Translations under genes and position numbers: made by a program
Part shown: piece after piece, positions 1-14,200 of the stretch
Layout of the letters: every line of letters begins with the position of its first letter
Numbering within the stretch: the stretch's first letter is position 1
DNA from: Vigna angularis
Lineage: Eukaryota > Streptophyta > Magnoliopsida > Fabales > Fabaceae
NCBI RefSeq assembly: GCF_016808095.1
Contig: NC_068980.1
Span: 1,054,001 to 1,118,000, forward strand
Direction of reading: 5' to 3'
DNA length: 64,000 nt
The notes under the pieces: model-generated
The model's database searches: none
What the model was told of the DNA's origin: nothing
The model's input: the letters and a program-made list of their open reading frames with translations, nothing else

Positions 1-3000
1 TCAGGCTCACGGAGAATTCCCTTCATGGCAGCGATAATCCTGTAGAAAATCTATGAACAGTACATACTATGCACTATAAAATGACTTGGAAGATCGACTT
101 TGAGGAAACAAGGGGGGTTTTGCTTAAGAGCAAGACGATAAATGCATTATTGCAATTTTAGCAAGAAATGGGTGATATGAACATAAGTAAAATTGGTCAA
201 AGATGGAGTTTAAATATCTGGAATCAATTACACAAAAATGATAGAGAAATTAAAGAAGATAGTTAGTATGGAGAGAGGCATGAAGAGTTATTTGAAGTTC
301 CAAAGTAACAGACTCTAATGCAATTTTTATCATCCAACTATTCTATAAGGTAGTAAATGTTGGACTTGTTAACATGGGAGAAATTTGAGAGGAGTACTTA
401 TGAAAGTGCTAAGAGAAATGTGTGGTCACACAAGACTTGGATCTCATGGTAAATAATATTCTTGAAACTCTGATTTTTAAAGCAAACCAAATGGCATTTT
501 GTGATTCATAAAGTTGTCCTCACGTAGTAGTGAGATAAGGGCTTTGTTGTTATTATTGTGTGTCTGTATATGTTTGTGTGTAGATAGATAGATATAGATA
601 AATAATGGAAAGTTTAAAAAGTTATAAAAAATCAAAGCCATCCAGTAACATATGGTACACGTATGGTTTTCCATAATTTAATACTTACCCCAAGATCAAT
701 TATAAAATGTTGTAAGGTAAACCTTTGGTTCAAAATCCCTGCTTTTGTTTTTTATTTCTTTGTGAAGAAATATAAACTTAGCCGCTATTCTGTGGAGATT
801 TACCATTAGGATATCAACGAAGTAGAACCTATTACGTGGTGTACAACTATCAACATAACTGCCCGTGACCTGGAAATAATGATTATTGCATAAATTGGAT
901 ATTAAATCCATTCAGCTGCAAGCTTAAGGATCTAGCATGACATATCAATATCGATTTGTGTATCTTTACCATGAATAATTTGAATACACATTCAAGTACA
1001 TCAGGAAGCATATGCAGCACCTTCCGGGATTGCTCAACAATAATGCAGCTAGTGGGCAGAGTTTCCTATTTGCTAAATATTCAACCTCATAATATAATTT
1101 TTCATGAGGTTGAAGGTGTTAGCTTACCTAGATGAAAGTTCTTAAACAGGCAAAATTATCACTGAAAGGATACATGAAACTTAGGAGAGTAATTCAGCAT
1201 CAAAAATAAAAATAAGAGATGCAATACCTCCCTTCTCCAAGACTAAGGAATCTTCTGTTTAACTCGGATATTGCAGATTCAGCTTCACCTTTTGTTTTAA
1301 AAATAACAAATGCTCTACCTGTCAGTAGATGAGAGAACACAATAAATGGAGGATCTAAAAAGTCACAACATTCACTATGCCCCACTGAATTTATAGGTTT
1401 CATCATAGGAATAAAAGAGCCACAAAAAAATTAAAACGGGACTATTTGGCGATTTTAAAGGTATATTTGTAAATACCATAGTATGTACTGGAACTCGGGA
1501 TCCATTCTATCATCCTTGCCTGAACCTTTGCTTTGAGAGCACACCAAACAAGATCCTGAACAAGAGTTGAGGAAAAAGAAATTAAAAAACTAGACCACTA
1601 GGCACAGGCCAGATTAATTTATAATCTAAACCTAAAGTTCCTCTTACGAAGAAAAATAGTTCATCTGACAACCGATTGTCCCAACACGTCAATTTAACTT
1701 TCAATTTCTTGATAATTGTCTAGTCATGCATAGCACATCCACACACAACATATGGGTCATTTTAAATAGGACAATAATCAGAGAACCTGATGGCAAAGGT
1801 GTAAGGAAATTGATCTAAGTTTTGTCATTTAAATTTTTATATCAGCACATACATTATTTCAGTTTCAACTAATAGAAGAATTTCCCTCTTCATTTGCCAC
1901 ATTGCATACAAAACCACAACTGTTCCTGTGTCTACTGATGTTGAAATTTCCATACAGCTGGATCACAATCTTATAGGCTTGTAATCTTTAAAAGTTCAAT
2001 GCACAAATAAAGTAGGCAAGTAAAAATATAAAAAAGCTCTCTTCAGTCGAAATTAAAAAACAACTAAAGAATTTGAAAAGTTGGATCCTGTAAACCTCTA
2101 CTTCATATGATGTGTAGGTTGGATCCAGATTATTCAGTAAAACCAAGGTATCCAATTCTTGAGCTCTCCGCAGTCTTTCATCCCAAGGCTACAAATGCAA
2201 TTAACAACAAGTCAAGCATACCTATAGTATATCTGTACTATATATATGGTTCGACACAGATAAGAACAGGAATCTTTACAATGATTAATAAGCAGGAACT
2301 TCACTTCATTCATTTTGTTCCATTATAAAATAAACTTCTTTTGTAACAGTTCAAAAATAGAATTGTTTGATTTGATTAAAGTGATAATACTAACATACTT
2401 AGAAAGTAAAATGACACTAAGTAGCTAATAGACTTATCTAACAATTGCTTAATTTCAGAAACTAAAGCGACAGCACCTACCACGTTTAGGGGGCCGCAGT
2501 GGCTGTTACTCCCAAGAAAAGCAACATTTATAACTTATTAACTCTAAGTAGGATTAGCATTGCTTATTTCAAACCAACCTAGGCAACTGTCAGTGTACTA
2601 AACGAGCAAAAACTCATTTAAAAGTGGCCACATGCAATTGTTATAGAGTGACTAACAAATGCTTTATCCAGTTAAGTGAATGCTATGGCACACAAATAGT
2701 TTGGTAAGTTTTCAACCAACATCGCTTGTAGACTAACCACTCAAAGTTGAAAGGATCTCATTGAGATTGTATTGAAAAAATTAATGACTTGATTGGAAAA
2801 TAACCTAAATGTAGCGAATCAAGAAAAACTATTTATGGAAGGGGCGACCACAATAACTTTAGTATCATTTCACATTACAAACAAATTTCTCTAAGCTAAT
2901 ATAGCTGGAATTGTTAATCATCAAACTGCCTTATTATTTCAAGTGAAAAAAAAATGATGTTATGTCAAAGCGTATAGAAAGTCATTCTGTAAATATACTT

Positions 3001-5971
3001 GCCAATGGAAAATGAGCTGTTTTCACATCAGAATAGTAGAGATAAATGTAAGTAAAGACAAGAATATTCCGGCCACTATAACTTCAGTACTTCAATAAAC
3101 AAAGCAAACCAGTTAGATCCCAGAGTATAAGACGTAGAAGTTGTGAAAAAGGTAAATATGCTCTTTTACACTATTTCCCTATTATCTAAATCTATGAAGC
3201 ACCAATTCCTCTTCTGTTTGAAGTGTTGCACTCTCCAAAAACTTGTCTCACACGTGTCAATACATTTCTCATTAAGTGTCCAATTAAAAAAAAAGTGATC
3301 TGGTTTCAATACTTGAGATAAAAATTCATTAACACTTCAGTCGACCTTTTTTGATAAAAAAAAGAAAAGAAAAAAACTTCAGTCAACACTTCCAAATGCA
3401 CTTTTGAAAAGTAAGCTTAAAATACAACACAATATTAAAAATTAATCTCTTTCGCATCTTTTTGTGTGACTCATTAGCATATGTAATGCCTCTTAATATT
3501 CCTTTGTCAGAGTTATAATCCTAAAAAAGGTGAATTTTCATAGAGAGAATAATTAGTCAAAGTGCTTTCTTTTATGTGAGAGTGAAAGGAATACATATTA
3601 ATCATCATAATGATCAAGATTAAAACAACTAATTCATGTGAGTTTTATAAAATTACACTTAAATCTTGACCATTCATGTAATTTTGTACCGTCTAGATTT
3701 ACTTTTTTTACTCTTATAAAAATGTCCCACTCACTATATATGTTGCATTGTCTCATTGTCCTATATTTCATACATTAGCAATGTTAAAGGGTTCATTACA
3801 TGATAAAAACTTAAACCACATTTTGTACATTAACCCAAAGCTTGAAAATGATAAAAACTTAAACCACAAGCTTACAATCAATATCAAGAAATAAGAACTC
3901 ACCATTTTCTTAAACCACTTTCTTTTGTCCTGCAACAATGAAATCAAGGGTTCACAGAGGATTAGAATTATGACTAGAATCATATTTGAAGCCACATTAA
4001 AGATTACATATATGAATACGTGCTCCCAAGGTTCTCAATCTCTTTATTTTGCTGATCTCAAGTTAAATAATTTATAGCAATATTGTACATTTTAAGGACT
4101 CTTATCATTGTAGTCAATGAATAGAACGGAAAACAAGCTTCACATCATAAAAGTTAATTTTCACGAGAGACCAATAAATTGTAACGGACTGATTCTTTCA
4201 CTTCATCTAGGATCACTTGTCGACTTAAAATAAGTAACACCTGACATGAAATTTTATGAACTTACTGCATCTGGCCTTTCAATTACATCAATAACCCTTT
4301 TGTCTGCGTTGAGTTTTTCGTCCTGTTTGATTTCTACCTTCTTCTCATCAATTTTTTCTTCCTTAAAGGTTTTGCTACTTTGACCAATGTTTGGTTTCTC
4401 TTCTGTAATCTTCCTCTTTTTATATGGAAAGGAATCTGATAATTGCTTTAGAGAATTATTCTCAGAAGTTCTCCTTTCAGCTTTATCGTTAACTTGACAA
4501 TGTGAGATAGGACAAGTCTTAGTCACAATTTTGGGTCTAATATCTGTCCCAAAATGTAGATGGTTACTGGTTTGATCAATCCTTCTCTTGTTAAAGAACT
4601 GCTCCACTGCAGAACAGTAATACAGTGGGCTAAGGTGAGTGCTAAAGCTAGTTTAAGTTGCCTACAGGTTGCTGTATTATAAAAGATCAGTAATTGTTCC
4701 AGATCAATAAGCCAAATAGTTCAATATGTGACGTGAATAGTTTAGTTTTAACTAAGACAAGGATAATGACCTTTAACACCATCAATCTCATTAGTAAATT
4801 TATCAATGATTACACGTCTTCCAACATCAAACGTGCAACTGAAAAAGTAGTCTGCCTTGTTTAACTCCGTTTCTGATGGCTTGGGATTTCTCTTGTCCTT
4901 TGAAGTGCAAACAACATTGCATTTTCCAATAATTGATTCCTGACAAACAAAATTTTAAATGAAGGAAAATGAATCAACAAACTTCTTTAAAATGACAAAA
5001 ACTCAATTTCAACTATATCAAACGTTATCTACTGCCAAAGTACCGCATAAAAGAAAAAGATATATTACCTCTTCCTAAAATTATATAACAGTGCAATAAA
5101 ACAAACCAAACTAATAACCATTTCAAAACTTCAAACGGGAGTTTAGCCTTAGCATGGCTGTGACCAATGCACATGCTTTCAATCTTTTTCTACCTCTTTC
5201 CAGTTCCTTTTAAAACTAGCATTATTTTTATCGAGACTTGATACATTCTTTGTGAGCATATAGTCATGTCTCTTGAAAGAATTGATGTCCAGTACTCCAT
5301 TTCCCCACATCATAAACAAACTTTTACTTTATAAGCCTCTGTATAAATTATAACCAACCAAATCATGGTACAGAATGCTGACAAAAGATTGGTTAAGAAC
5401 CATTTTCAACCAACCAAAATAAACTAATACATATTAACTTCAAACAAATAACTCCCTGATTATCACCTTAAACGTCACATTTAACTAAAATAACTTCCCA
5501 GAATAAACATTCACGCCAACTCAATCTTAAACCATAACCAACTAAGCAATGAACACGATCAATATGCGGCAGATAGAATCAGGAGTTCAAGCAACTAATT
5601 AATTAAATTACCAGGTAGTTGACATCGGAAAGACCTTTATCCTCTCCCGATGCCAAAAACAACTCATTCCAACAGGGCTGATAATTTCCCAGAAAGTTAC
5701 GAATTTCCATGGGCCGGAAAAACCAAACAACTTTGATCATCTTTTCACGAGTAGGTCTCTCGTATATCTTGATAAGCTTGCCAATGCTAGTTTCAACATG
5801 GTCTGTAGAGAACAAGTAGACACAATCATATAGAAAATACTCGACACCCTCGTAAACGAAGGACTCGTAGTAATGAGTGTCCTTGTTCTTCACACCAACA
5901 CCCCTCTTCTTGCCCCACTTAAAATCTATCACTTCTCCAACATTTGCCGATGATGATAATGGGCGGGACAT
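1..5971 (-). CDS. ASI1: BAH-RRM protein, ASI1/IBM2/SG1 type (3' end outside window)
   Basis: Exons in coding order: 5971-5612, 4939-4771, 4606-4266, 3929-3903, 2188-2096, 1555-1477, 1318-1228 and 39-1, the last running off the left edge. All junctions are GT-AG and the phases agree. Exons 1-2 encode a BAH domain (about residues 10-175). Exon 3 is a Lys/Glu-rich linker, exon 4 a 9-residue micro-exon, and exons 5-8 an RRM, recognisable from LDTLVLLNNLDPTYTSYEVE and GRAFVIFKTKGEAESAISEL. The exon at 39-1 continues in phase as R-IIAAMKGILREP, the expected segment after the RRM. Arabidopsis ASI1 combines these two domains; it binds chromatin and RNA and promotes full-length transcription through intronic heterochromatin and transposons. 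The ATG at 5971 is chosen because MSRP leads directly into the BAH domain. The intron between the last two exons is about 1.2 kb. Family assignment is fairly sure; the C-terminus cannot be seen. Confidence 0.78.
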
Positions 5972-8044
5972 CTTCTACTCACAAATGCAACCTGAGACAT
6001 AATAAATAAATCACACACTATTTAAAGCAATAAATCATAAGAAAAACAGCGTAGGGTGAAGATGAAAGATGAACAGTTAACTAAAGGGTAAGCGACAACA
6101 TGGTGAAAAGAGAAACTAAAGAAAGCGAGAGTGTTTTCGTTGGTTCACTGACTCACTCACCAAAGGAGTGGTGAAGTTTTTCTATAATAGAAAGAAAGCT
6201 TGAGTGTGTCACCTTTGATTGGCGCTAAGTGCTTCTTCCATTTGAAGCAAACATGCACAACACAGTAAGCGTTTGATTGTTGAGAGTTTGTTACAAGCAG
6301 AAAATGGAAATGGGGTTGGCATGTTTGGTTGATGACTGAGAGTGGTGGAAGGAGGGAATGAAAAATCAAAACGACGTCGCTTCTCATTGTCCGTACAGGT
6401 AAAAGTACAGGGCTTGCTTGAGTTGACTAGTCGTGTAGGCATGGAGGTCGTGAGGTGTGGGCAATAACTGCATTTCGAATCTCCTTTGCAAGATTTTCTC
6501 GTTTCAACCCCACTCTGCAATTTTTTCTCTTACCATGAAAAAATACAAATATATATTGGATAAGAGTATGGTTTTATTTTACATAGATGGTAATCAAGCT
6601 TTTGAAATTTTTTTAAAAATTATTTAAACTGATTAAATTCCTAATTTAAATCGAAGCTACTTTATAGCCGAATATCTAATTTTTCATTCTGTATTGCATT
6701 GTAATTAAAGTTTGCATTCTTAATGACAATATATTATTATTTCTTTAACAGTTTTTCTTTGAATTAAGTTTCTCTTCTATTACAAAATGTTCATTTTTTT
6801 ATCATTCAAAATTTATCTTTCTACCATCTTTACCTCTTTAAACTTTAATATAAATAAAAATAACATCTGGTTGAGAAACTTGTATTAAAAGCTAAATTAC
6901 CAATGACTTAAAATATGAGCATAGGGTATTTTCAACTTTTATATAAAACTGTTTTTGTACAGGATGTGTGATTATGTATTACGAGCTAACGAACGGTATA
7001 GAATATTTAAGAATGTATATGAAAGATGTAGTCTACAAACAATTGCATTTTTTTATACCTTCATATCCTAGTAAAATAATTTGTTAAGAAAGGACAGAAT
7101 TTTCAAATTTTATGATGTCTAAAAATGTATTATGCCTATTAGTTTACAAGATATAATATTTTGTTATGGTATTATGACAAAAAAAAACTTTTTTAATAAG
7201 ACAGTTTAAAATATTTTTTTAACTGCAGTGTAATCAAAACTAGATAGATAGTAAGAATATAAAAAATGTCAACAGCATTTTAAAAAAATCTTGAAAATTT
7301 AATACCATTATTATCTGAAATTACTTTAATAACTTACTTTAATAACGAGTTTTAAATAATTTTCAACTATTAAAACTAGTATATGTGTCGTTCATATTTT
7401 TGTAAGCAGTAATTTGAAAATTAATTAATTTATATATCTTTTTATCAAGTCATTAACTTATGGAAGCAGTTTATACACCACTAATCCGCCGTATACCTGA
7501 ACAAACAAACTACGTCAAATATACGAAGTCTACTCCAGTATACAAACAAAATATATAAATGTCTCTAATAAATTCATATAACTTAATTTAAAGTAATGGT
7601 TCAATTCGCGGTCCTAAACACCAAAAATAAAAATGAAAAACACAAACATAAAATAATTTTGTTCCAGACTCAAGGGGCGTATTTAGACGGTGGCAATTAT
7701 AAATCGAGGGTGTTTAGCAGCTAGAAACAATCAAACAACATTATAAATTAAATTTACAAATGGATATCTACTACTCATATCCCCGCTTTCTTTAAGGGGA
7801 AATGACAAGCAACTCAAATGAGTATAAATATCGACAACTAAAACACCTAAAGCGGACACATCAAAAACACCCAAGAGAAAAGATGATGCCTTTGATCTCT
7901 TTCTCTTGGAAGTACTATTTGCTTAGAAAGAAAGAAATGAAAGAGGATGCCAGGAAAATGATAGGACAAGACAGAGAAGAACAAAACGCCCTACAATAAT
8001 AGACTGAACCTATAAATGAAAAACCTGAAAATGAGATGGACAAC
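5972..8044 (-). promoter_or_regulatory. 5' leader and upstream region of the BAH-RRM gene; AT-rich intergenic DNA
   Basis: Just upstream of the ATG at 5971 there is a good acceptor (CAG at 5994-5992). A possible donor lies at 6212-6211, which suggests an intron in the 5' untranslated region. The stretch 6213-6540 is less AT-rich and is probably the first non-coding exon; the 103-codon open frame there looks fortuitous. From about 6540 to 8044 the DNA is AT-rich and I see no gene. It holds the promoter of the BAH-RRM gene and the 3' flank of the hydrolase gene. The transcription start is not resolved. Confidence 0.4.
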
Positions 8045-11000
8045 CTATTGCCTTTCAGAGTTATATACATTGAAAAGTTTATTAATAAAGGGTGATATAG
8101 CCGCAAGCAACGCCATTGGACACTCCTCGTGGGGTAGATGACCACATCCGGATATTGCAACCAGTCTCTGCACGCGGAATGGAAAATAGAAATATTAGCC
8201 AACTTTAAAAAGAAACTAATAATGTGTCATGATAAATGCTACGGAAGATATGACGGTAAAAAAGGGAAATGAGAAAAGTATATTTCTCCTACTTCCATTT
8301 CCACTCCATTCTTCCTACCCTTGCACATCCTACTTCTCGTTCCCAAATTGTGGAGCATTAATAAATACACAGAAACTAGAATACTTACAGAATTTAAAAA
8401 TTTGGAGGCCATTGCTTGACAATATTTCATTGAGACAAGTGAATCTTCGGCACCGGCTATGACCAACACTGGAATGTCTTCTACAGCCTGTAGCAATAAG
8501 TCTGCATTTTTTGCAGAGACGATGGTTTCCGATGACAATTTACAAATCTCGTGAAGCGCTTCATCCCATCCTTCTGCATATAGCGGAGCCTAAAAATTTT
8601 TAAGAACAGTCACAAATAACACAAGTCAATAAAATATTTCACCAGAATTGATAACAAAAGCACAAGGAACAACCCAGCGGATATGTAAGCAAAGATCCCA
8701 AAGGAACAATAAAAAGGCTTGTAAGCTAGAATTATAGTCAAAATGAACAAACACGTAAAAAGAAGAAAATGTAACAACGTAAGTAAAAGTAATAATATAA
8801 TAAAAAAATATGTAAACAAATATATGTGTATTCAATATCCCAAAGGATGTAAACAAAGCATGGACTATAAGCTCCCTTCGGAAAGTGAAGTTCGTGTGAG
8901 TTCAATGATAAATATACGCCATTTATCTCTACATGAAGTAATAATTTTACATTCTACACAATTATTTCTGCAGTTTGAAACTTACAAAAGGTAAGAAGAG
9001 CTATACATGTAGTTTAAGGTACAGACGCACCTTATATAGAGTCAAAACTTCTGTTGTCAGTTTGGTAGCATCATACCATGACCGCCGATTCACCACATGG
9101 GTGATTTCTGTTCTTAGTAAGGGACGAACCAAATGTTTCTTTCCAAGAGATGTATGCAGAAGGATTTTAGCAAAGGAAGGAACAACTTCCCTTGATAAGT
9201 TAACATTTAACAATACAACCCCTTTCACTGTAACCTGAATGACAAAAACAAGCCTATCAACTTAATCAAATGCAAAATGCACATTAATTACAAAAAATAT
9301 AGCCTTAAACAGTGTGGATATTAGCTTGATCAGAAAACTTTATGGAATGTAACAATCAAATAAAAGTCAAACCTTCACATACATAAACCTATATACCATG
9401 GAATCCAGTTTTTTTTATCTCTCTTGATCGTTCTGTTGCATAATTACAACATTGGACACAACAGGCGTGGATATATGAATATGTATGCAAATTATGATGG
9501 TATATTGTGACCAGACACATCATGTCGAAAATAAATTATTTAAAGACTATAAAAAAAATCACATTGCTTAATTTTTTTAAAGCCTCATTTGTTAGGCTGG
9601 AAATTTTAAAGGGGTTTTTTATTAAGATACTAACTAACACAGCTAATTGCATTGATTAAGATACAAACTACCGTAGGAAAGCAGGAAAAAATACTCACGT
9701 TGAAAGAATTCATTGATGATTGAACTCTCTGTGCAGCCATCAGAGCAAGCAACCCTCCATCATCATGACCAATTAGAACAACTGAAGAAAATCCAATCTC
9801 GGAACAGAAAGACAAAAGGAGAACAACCTGGAAACACAAATCAGTCAGATTTGTAATAAGATGAACCCAGATTACAAACTAAATCAGTCTTTAGAACAAC
9901 TGAAGAAAATACAATCTCCCACCTAACGAATTAATCTTTCGGGTTGGGCTCTCATGTATTTAGGTAATAACAATTCCTGTTTCTTTTAAAAGTTGAGCAT
10001 GGTACAAAACTAAAGTGGTGACAGTTTCTTAGGATGAGGCTCTACTTGAGCGCTTAAATCGCAACATGAGCTGAAAGCTCCAGTACCTACTCCAAAAGGA
10101 ACCGGTACATAAAACTAGAGAACATAAAATAACTGCTCTAACAACTCATGTTAAGGATTCATAGTAATCACCTGACTTTCAAGTTTGTAAGGATTAGGCA
10201 ATTCCTTTTTCTCCCAGTCCTCCCGGCTCAGTCTTGAAGTCAATCCCCAACCAGGCCTATCAAATGCCGCAACTGTACAATTACTCTGCCGGGCTAGAGG
10301 TCCCATTACATGTCGCCAAGAGAAGACGCCTCCACCAAACCCATGTATCAAAATAATACCTACTTGACCGATGTCCTCTACATGCTGCTCCGAAGACAAA
10401 GACTCTAATTTAATTGTGTCCTCATCTTCACGAATTTCATCTAGATGCAAAACAGGGATTTCTTCATTAAGATGTGGAAAGGTTACTGGAATATCTAAAA
10501 GAGGAGCATGTAGAGATGATCCATAGAATTGATTGCTATAGCTCCGGTAGAGTTGCCGATGGGATTTTGGAGATATGCAAGTCAAATGTCTATTCAACTT
10601 TGACAAGCCCCCAGCCACTGATGAAGTGGAGCAAAATGTTGAGGACATGTTAAGTGGCGGTGAACCAGGCATGCTGAGCTTGTAATGGAGAGTAAGACCT
10701 TGGCAGGGGATGAATAAGCTCTCTGAATCTGCAAGTAATCTAAGTGGAAGTTCTACATCACGAGCTGTTCCAAAAGGCTTCCTTTTCATTTCACCGTCGC
10801 TTTTTGGGGTTCTGCCCTCGGAGGGAACAGGAGACCGAGGGACCTTCTGATAACCAGAGAAAACATTCTTGCACGAAAGCACCTGCTTAATTAAACAGAA
10901 ATAAGTAAAAAAAAATTACCATATGTATCATCAAAGTAACCAATTTAAGCTTATAAGTTCAAAAATCTTCTTTGGAGCTGAAGGAAGAATATGTTGCCAC

Positions 11001-12218
11001 CACCTAATTCCAAAGGGTTAAACGAAAGAAACAACACTATTATGTTATTCCAATGGCTAGAAAACCGTTGCAAACTTACCGCTTCGGGGTCAACTCTATG
11101 AAACATGAGCTTCCTCCTTGCTCTGCAGCTGGTTCTATAAGCAACCACAGTGTGACCAAGAGCAAACACAACTGACGAGAGAAACAAGACAGGCATTCCC
11201 CATGACTTCTTTAAATGGAGTCTCTGTCTTGTGGGGGAAATAGTAGCTTCTGCTTCAATCTGAGAATTTACTGAGAAAACACAAGCTTTGACTGATAGGA
11301 GGACAATTGAGATAAAGGAAGACAGTGTCACAGTTCCAAGATAAGGACCATGCGAAAGAGCCGGGCCATCACAAATAGAATAAACACCTGCATTCATTTA
11401 AACAAACAGAAAAAAAGGCACAATATGAGAACTAATCCTTTGTATATATAAAGCCACACTAATTAAAACGCAGAAAGAGACGCTACAACTAGCACTTCCT
11501 CATACACATTCCATAGACAGAATAAATAGTGAGAAAAATATAATTAATCATTCGGTGATAAATTCCAACCAAACGGTTTAAGAAAGGAGATAGTTCTGCC
11601 TCCTAATTTAAGTCAAAAAACATATTTCTCATCAACGCGCTCATCTCTCTTGAAACATAATCTGATATCGGTTTCATCGACTACGAGAAATGATTTCCAA
11701 CAAAAACTAACGAACAGAAATATGAAGGTAAAATAAAGCAAAGTAAAGAACACATGGTTCGGTAGACAAATTAAGCAACGTATCCTCCTCTTTCAACACC
11801 CTTAACTTCAAGAAAAAAACGAGAAAATGAAAAGTTACTATAATGTAACATCAGAAGCACAACGAGTGATCCTTTGAAAAGGATCATCATCATCTTTGTT
11901 TCACGTGATACAGGATGCAAGTAAAAAAGGAGAGGAATAGCGAATCATACAGATAATGATGAAGGATCGTACGACCGAAACGAGAGGAATATCCATCAAG
12001 GAGCTCTTGAAAGAGTAACGACGCAAATGCTCCTTGAAGCCGTAGCACTTGACACAGGTGAAGCTGGAAATGAGAACGCAAGGGACCAGCACGTCAACAA
12101 CCGCGACGAGCACAGGCAGCGACGTCACGAGCAGCGACGCCACCAATGCCGCCACGAAGAAAACCGTCCGAGCAAACCGCCGAAGTTTCTCGAAGCACTG
12201 TCCTCCCCTCACCATCAT
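8045..12218 (-). CDS. membrane-anchored alpha/beta hydrolase with Asp nucleophile elbow, 647 aa
   Basis: Seven exons, coding order: 12218-11951, 11387-11080, 10882-10172, 9827-9699, 9234-9031, 8589-8389 and 8167-8045. All are in phase and end in TAG. The N-terminal 190 residues carry several hydrophobic stretches (for example residues 18-46) and are probably membrane segments. The hydrolase fold starts near residue 365: HGFGGG at 372-377 (oxyanion loop), DRPGWG at 400-405, and the nucleophile elbow GHDDGG at 449-454. The likely triad is D451, D589 (GAEDSLV) and H617 (GCGHLPHEE). The usual GxSxG serine is replaced by Asp, as in epoxide hydrolases and haloalkane dehalogenases, so an ester-hydrolase label would be unsafe. 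It resembles a small plant family of long alpha/beta hydrolases (Arabidopsis At1g15490/At1g80280 type, from memory). The substrate is unknown. Two ATGs are adjacent at 12218 and 12215; either may start. Confidence 0.88.
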
Positions 12219-14191
12219 GGCAGTTCCAACAACAATTGGAGATCCGCCAGCCGAAAACGGTGACGTGGTTTCAAGAAAAAAGAATAATCGGTTAATTAAT
12301 TAGTTGAGTGTTGAGAAGAACAGAGATCTCCGAATCCGATATCCAACTGAAACCCTAACTTAGCTAAATTCAGTACAATGTTATCCGGCGGTGACTCAGC
12401 GGCCATTCTCGGCGGTGGAAGTTCATGAAATAAGCGACAATAGGGTTCGAGTGGAAACGAACGAACACAGAGAAAGAGAGAGAGGGGAGAAAAGTTTGAA
12501 CGCTGAAAATCCCTCTCTCAGATTTTTCACGAGTTTTGAAAATCCCCTTTGCCTTTCGCCTTCTCCAATTTCTTTCTTCTTTCTTCTTTCTTTCTCTTTA
12601 TGTTTTCCTCCTCCTTCTCGTTTATTTATTTACTGATTAATTTAATTTAATTTTATTGATCTCGCTATTAAATCTTTCTTAAATACTTAATAAACCACTG
12701 ATTATCACTTGCTCTGTTGGCAGACAGAAAATCATCATTGGTTAATTACAATGATATATTATTTAAAAATTTTCACTATTCAATTCAAGCACAGGCTGGC
12801 CCTTTTTTTTCTAATGTATGATTTCCAGTTCATTTATCCTCACACCAAATTTCACTCTATTAATGCAACTCTTTATTTTTAAATAATACAAGTTTAAATA
12901 TTATATTCTGTAACGCTCGCTAAATTTTAAAACCTTTATGTTAAATTAAAATAATATTAAAACATAAAACAATTGCTTAATTAATTTATGTTTGAGATAA
13001 AATAAAAGCATTGCTCCTTCGAAATCCTATAAGCTTTGACCCAAATTGATAATTTAACATAAAGTAACATCACGAAGATCATTGCATAGTTGCGTGCAGC
13101 AAAATGAAATAAATAAAGGGAAAAATTGAAGTTAGTGAAAAGTGTGAGAAGAATTTTTGAATAATGCAAAAGTACAAACGGCACGATGTTCTTGAGCCAT
13201 GAAACGGTCTCAGTTGAATTTTTTAATTTGAATGTAACAGGAAGCAGGCCACGCGTGCATGTTAACAAAACTTTACAAATTTAAAAATCAGTCCCTGTAA
13301 AGGACGCTGTAATAATTTAACTTTACGAGGTCAGAATTGTGAATATGAATATTTATTCATGAATGAAGATTAGTTTAGGAGGGTAGCAAAAGCTGTGTTT
13401 TCATCTTTATTTAAACCTAATTTGTGATTGGTAGGTAGGTGAGGTATGTTTGTTGAAGGTATTGTCAAAAAAAAAAAATCTAAAAAAAAAATGGTAGATA
13501 GGTTTGATTCGAAAAAAGAGGGAGGAGTGAGTAACCGTTATAGGAAGAATGCGAAGTGGGCCCCACAAAGCATGAGTCACCGTCACCACCTCTCAGTCAC
13601 AGCCTGTTCTGTTGGGTTGCTTGGTGGTTGCCACGTGGGCTGAGTGAGAATCATTTTATCTTTCATATACTCTCTTTCTTCTGTTCTGTATGTATTAAAA
13701 TAATAATAATAATAAAATGAATAAATAAAAAAATAATTTAATTATTTCTGAACGGTTAGTCCATGCTTTCAGATTGAGCTTCATGTATCAAGGTATCCGT
13801 TGTCTACTTCAACGGCCTTCTTGCACCCATATTCAAATTATTCCTCCGTAAAAAATTAATAACTATGATTTAAAAACTATATATATAAATATAAATTATG
13901 ACTTATAAGTAATGAAATGTTGCTATCATTAAGTTTACGGTGTGAATTTTGATATATACTTTTCGTTCGAGTATCTCAATAGCTTGAATTAAAATTATAT
14001 AATTATGTTATGACTTTAAATATTCGTGAAATTCATATTGTTCATAGTTGCCCTAATTATGACATTATTGTTTTAATGAATTAAAAATAGGAAGAAAATA
14101 ACACATATTTTTCAGGACGATAATAGACTAGAGATTGGTAATCAAAGCCATCACTGGTTTTAATATTGTTCAGGAATGAGAAATGTTAGTA
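12219..14191. other. hydrolase 5' leader and intergenic DNA
   Basis: From 12219 to about 12640 lies the leader of the minus-strand hydrolase gene, with a CT-rich tract on the plus strand at about 12550-12620 (GA-rich in the transcript), typical of plant 5' leaders. Beyond that the DNA is AT-rich with an (ATA)n tract near 13697-13715. I see no gene; the short open frames at 12027-12636 and 13407-13643 lack family features. Confidence 0.4.
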
Positions 14192-14200
14192 TTATTATTA

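Noticed and set aside
363..458. Plus-strand open frame of 31 codons near the left edge
   Set aside because: Too short, lies in an intron of the opposite gene, and shows no motif.
696..1080. Minus-strand frames that look exon-like (near 1060-985 and 860-800) inside the BAH-RRM gene
   Set aside because: They sit in the 1.2-kb intron between the RRM exon (1318-1228) and the exon at 39-1, which join in exact phase and give the expected family sequence. The frames match no family that I know.
6209..6520. 103-codon minus-strand frame upstream of the BAH-RRM start
   Set aside because: Best explained as a non-coding first exon; no motif, and the conserved BAH start is at 5971.
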